A DNA stretch of 51,336 nucleotides from Streptomyces europaeiscabiei. GTDB taxonomy: Bacteria > Actinomycetota > Actinomycetes > Streptomycetales > Streptomycetaceae. The DNA lies in NCBI RefSeq assembly GCF_001550375.1, contig NZ_LRTR01000630.1:1-51336 (forward strand), given 5' to 3'. Below are positions 49,743 through 51,336 of the stretch, piece after piece. Below the pieces are notes generated by a model. It worked only from the letters and a program-made list of their open reading frames with translations, was not told where the DNA came from and made no database searches. Both the position numbers and the translations under genes were made by a program. Within the stretch, counting starts at the first letter, position 1. Each line of letters starts with the position of its first letter.

Positions 49743-51336
49743 TCAGTTCGTACGGTGTCCCGCCGCCAGACGCACGATGTCCACACGCGACCGGATGCCC
49801 AGCTTCCGGTAGACGCGGGTGAGTGTCGCCTCGACCGTCTTCACGCTGATGTACAGCCGGCCGGCGATCTCCCGGTTGGTCGCACCCTCCATGACCAGCT
49901 CCGCGACCTGGCGTTCGGTCGCCGCGAGCGCGGCGAGGGCGTCCAGCGCCGACGGAGCGATCGCGGGCTGCTGCGGGGGCGCCGGGGTGACCGAGGCCTC
50001 CTCCACCTGACGCAGCCACGGCAGCGCACGGCAGCGGCGGAACAGCCGCGACGCCTCGTCGTACGAGCCCGGACCGGACACGGGCGTCGTCCCCGGACGG
50101 GCGAGACCGAGAGTCTGCGGGAGCGTGCGCAGCCCCGCCAGGGCGTACGCGGCCCGCGCCTCCTCAAGGCCGTAGCCCAGCTTCGCCAGCCGGTCCTGCG
50201 CCGACGTCAACTGCCGTACGGCGGCGTCCTGTTCACCTCGCGCCGCCCGCACCAGCGCCTCGGCCCGGTCGAGGACGGCGAGCACGCTCTCCCGCCCGAG
50301 CCGCAGCGCCTGCTGCCGGGTGACGTCGACGACGTCCTGCGCCTCCGCCAACTCGCCCACCCGCACCAGGGCTTCGGCGAGATCGCCGTGCCACCGGCCG
50401 CGCGCGGGGTCGTTGATGCCGAGTCCTTCCTCCAACTCCCTCACCCGGCGCAGGGACTGCACCGTGCCGGGTGCGTCCCCCGTCACCAGCTGGGCGTGCC
50501 CCAGGGCGCCCAGGGCGCGGGAGAGGTACATCAGGTCGCCGTCCTGCTCGGCGCGGTCGGCGGCCTCGCGGGCGAGCGCCCGGGCCCGCTCCACGTCACC
50601 ACCGGCGGCTTCCGCGAGCGAGGTGAGCATGGCGGACGCGCCCTCGCCGATGCCGGCGTCACGGGCGAGGACATAGCCCTCGCGGGCGAGGTCGAGGGCC
50701 CGGCCGCAGTGCCCGGAGCGCAGTTCGGTCTCGGCGAGGAAGCGCACGTAGTGCACCTCGCTCTCGACCATGCCGCGCCGCCGCACCTCACGCAGCAGCG
50801 AGGTGATCGTCGCGCGGGCCTCACCGAGCTGGTCGCTCATCATCAGCCAGCGGAAGCGGGTCGCGCCCGCCCCGTTGTGGTGGCAGGCGAGCTGCGGGTC
50901 CTGCGGTTCCTTCAGGGCCCGCTTGATCGTCATGGGGGCGTCCGGGTGGCCCATCAGTATCTCGGCCTGTGCCTGGAAGGCGAGCGCGAGCAGCTCGGTG
51001 CGCCGGTCCTCGGCCCGCGCCGCCAGCTCCGCCGCCCGCGCGGCCTCCTCCCGGCTCTGGGCGAAGTCGCCTTCGAGGACCAGGGCGCGCCAGGCCAGCT
51101 GGTAGCGGACCAGGCCGAGCAGCCGCGGGTCGTCGCCCGCGTCGGCGAGGACCTGCGGGTAGACGGCGTCGACCTCGGCGAGCGACTGCCCGGCCGCGTC
51201 GATCACCACCATCCAGGCCCGGACCCGCTCGGCCGGGTCGGCGGCCCGGCTCAGCACGTCACGGGCGATGTCCCGGCCGAGGTCGGTCTCCCCGGCGGTC
51301 AGCGCGTTCTCGGCGGCCTGCAACCGCCGCTCGTCG
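49743..51336 (-). CDS. Large LuxR-family regulator, C-terminal part (cut by window edge)
   Basis: The open frame runs to the window end (DERRLQAAENAL ... at 51336), so the N-terminus is missing. About 530 residues are visible. Most (roughly the first 440) are tandem alpha-helical TPR-like repeats (ELAARAEDRRTELLALAFQA, RALGALGHAQLVTGDAPGTV and similar). The last about 65 residues form a LuxR helix-turn-helix: ATERQVAELVMEGATNREIA, GRLYISVKTVEATLTRVYRK, LGIRSRVDIVRLA. The layout (ATPase, TPR, LuxR) is that of LAL/MalT-type regulators, of about 900 residues, but the ATPase part is outside the window. Its target is unknown; the trypsin gene downstream is one candidate. Confidence 0.9.
   Translation of the reverse strand, partial: DERRLQAAENALTAGETDLGRDIARDVLSRAADPAERVRAWMVVIDAAGQSLAEVDAVYPQVLADAGDDPRLLGLVRYQLAWRALVLEGDFAQSREEAARAAELAARAEDRRTELLALAFQAQAEILMGHPDAPMTIKRALKEPQDPQLACHHNGAGATRFRWLMMSDQLGEARATITSLLREVRRRGMVESEVHYVRFLAETELRSGHCGRALDLAREGYVLARDAGIGEGASAMLTSLAEAAGGDVERARALAREAADRAEQDGDLMYLSRALGALGHAQLVTGDAPGTVQSLRRVRELEEGLGINDPARGRWHGDLAEALVRVGELAEAQDVVDVTRQQALRLGRESVLAVLDRAEALVRAARGEQDAAVRQLTSAQDRLAKLGYGLEEARAAYALAGLRTLPQTLGLARPGTTPVSGPGSYDEASRLFRRCRALPWLRQVEEASVTPAPPQQPAIAPSALDALAALAATERQVAELVMEGATNREIAGRLYISVKTVEATLTRVYRKLGIRSRVDIVRLAAGHRTN

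Overview
The window is high-GC actinobacterial DNA and almost certainly Streptomyces. The grounds are very strong third-position GC bias, many GTG starts, several ANTAR, GAF and PP2C regulators, an Asp23/AmaP/DUF6286 block, a sugar ABC importer with no ATPase gene of its own, and a large LuxR regulator. No rRNA, tRNA or CRISPR was seen. The many decayed genes and insertion-sequence scars suggest an accessory, possibly arm-proximal, chromosomal region, but that is inference.

Layout. 1-7.4 kb: small stress or membrane proteins, a PRC-barrel protein, three ANTAR proteins (two with GAF domains), an acetyltransferase-like protein coupled to a STAS protein, a MerR regulator and a small helical protein. 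7.5-9.1 kb: a three-His-box fatty acid desaturase, followed by an unusual 10-bp tandem repeat (8931-9050). 9.1-12.6 kb: an alkaline-shock/envelope block with two Asp23 proteins, AmaP, a DUF6286 protein and a divergent P10-like protein. 12.9-14.2 kb: a SpoIIE/PP2C phosphatase. 14.2-15.7 kb: gene-poor DNA with clustered repeats and a 3' remnant of corA. 15.7-17.5 kb: a fusion of DEDDh exonuclease, BRCT-like domains and TerD. 17.6-18.7 kb: decayed acetyltransferase and glycosidase fragments.

18.7-27.6 kb: a carbohydrate-use cluster on the minus strand. In transcription order it is LacI regulator, solute-binding lipoprotein, two permeases, GH3 glycosidase, GH32 fructosidase. An operator-like repeat block lies upstream of lacI. 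Remnants of a second GH3 (26.1-26.4 kb) and of an alpha-galactosidase (28.6-28.8 kb) suggest the locus was once larger. 28-29 kb also holds an IS3 transposase remnant and an SDR with a large internal deletion.

29-35.4 kb: a probable regulon. Two paralogous MFS exporters, a cyclophilin-like lipoprotein, an NAD(P)-dependent SDR and a zinc alcohol dehydrogenase surround a divergent MmyB-like XRE regulator. A common motif, about GGGAGGAWDTTCTC, lies upstream of three promoters: MFS-1, ADH/XRE and MFS-2. 35.4-41.6 kb: a molybdenum hydroxylase module (Tat-exported 2Fe-2S subunit, FAD/Fe-S subunit, Moco subunit) followed by an XdhC-type maturation factor and MoaA, i.e. enzyme, maturase and cofactor synthesis together.

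41.8-43.5 kb: an IS630-type transposase broken by an 11-bp repeat present three times, and another IS3 remnant. 43.7-45.3 kb: a degenerate ECF-sigma-like, zinc-finger, transmembrane, ricin-lectin protein. 45.7-46.9 kb: CorA. 47.2-48.5 kb: an AlkZ-like winged-helix protein with a palindromic operator candidate 20 bp upstream. 48.6-49.4 kb: a secreted trypsin. 49.7 kb to the end: a large LuxR regulator cut by the window edge.
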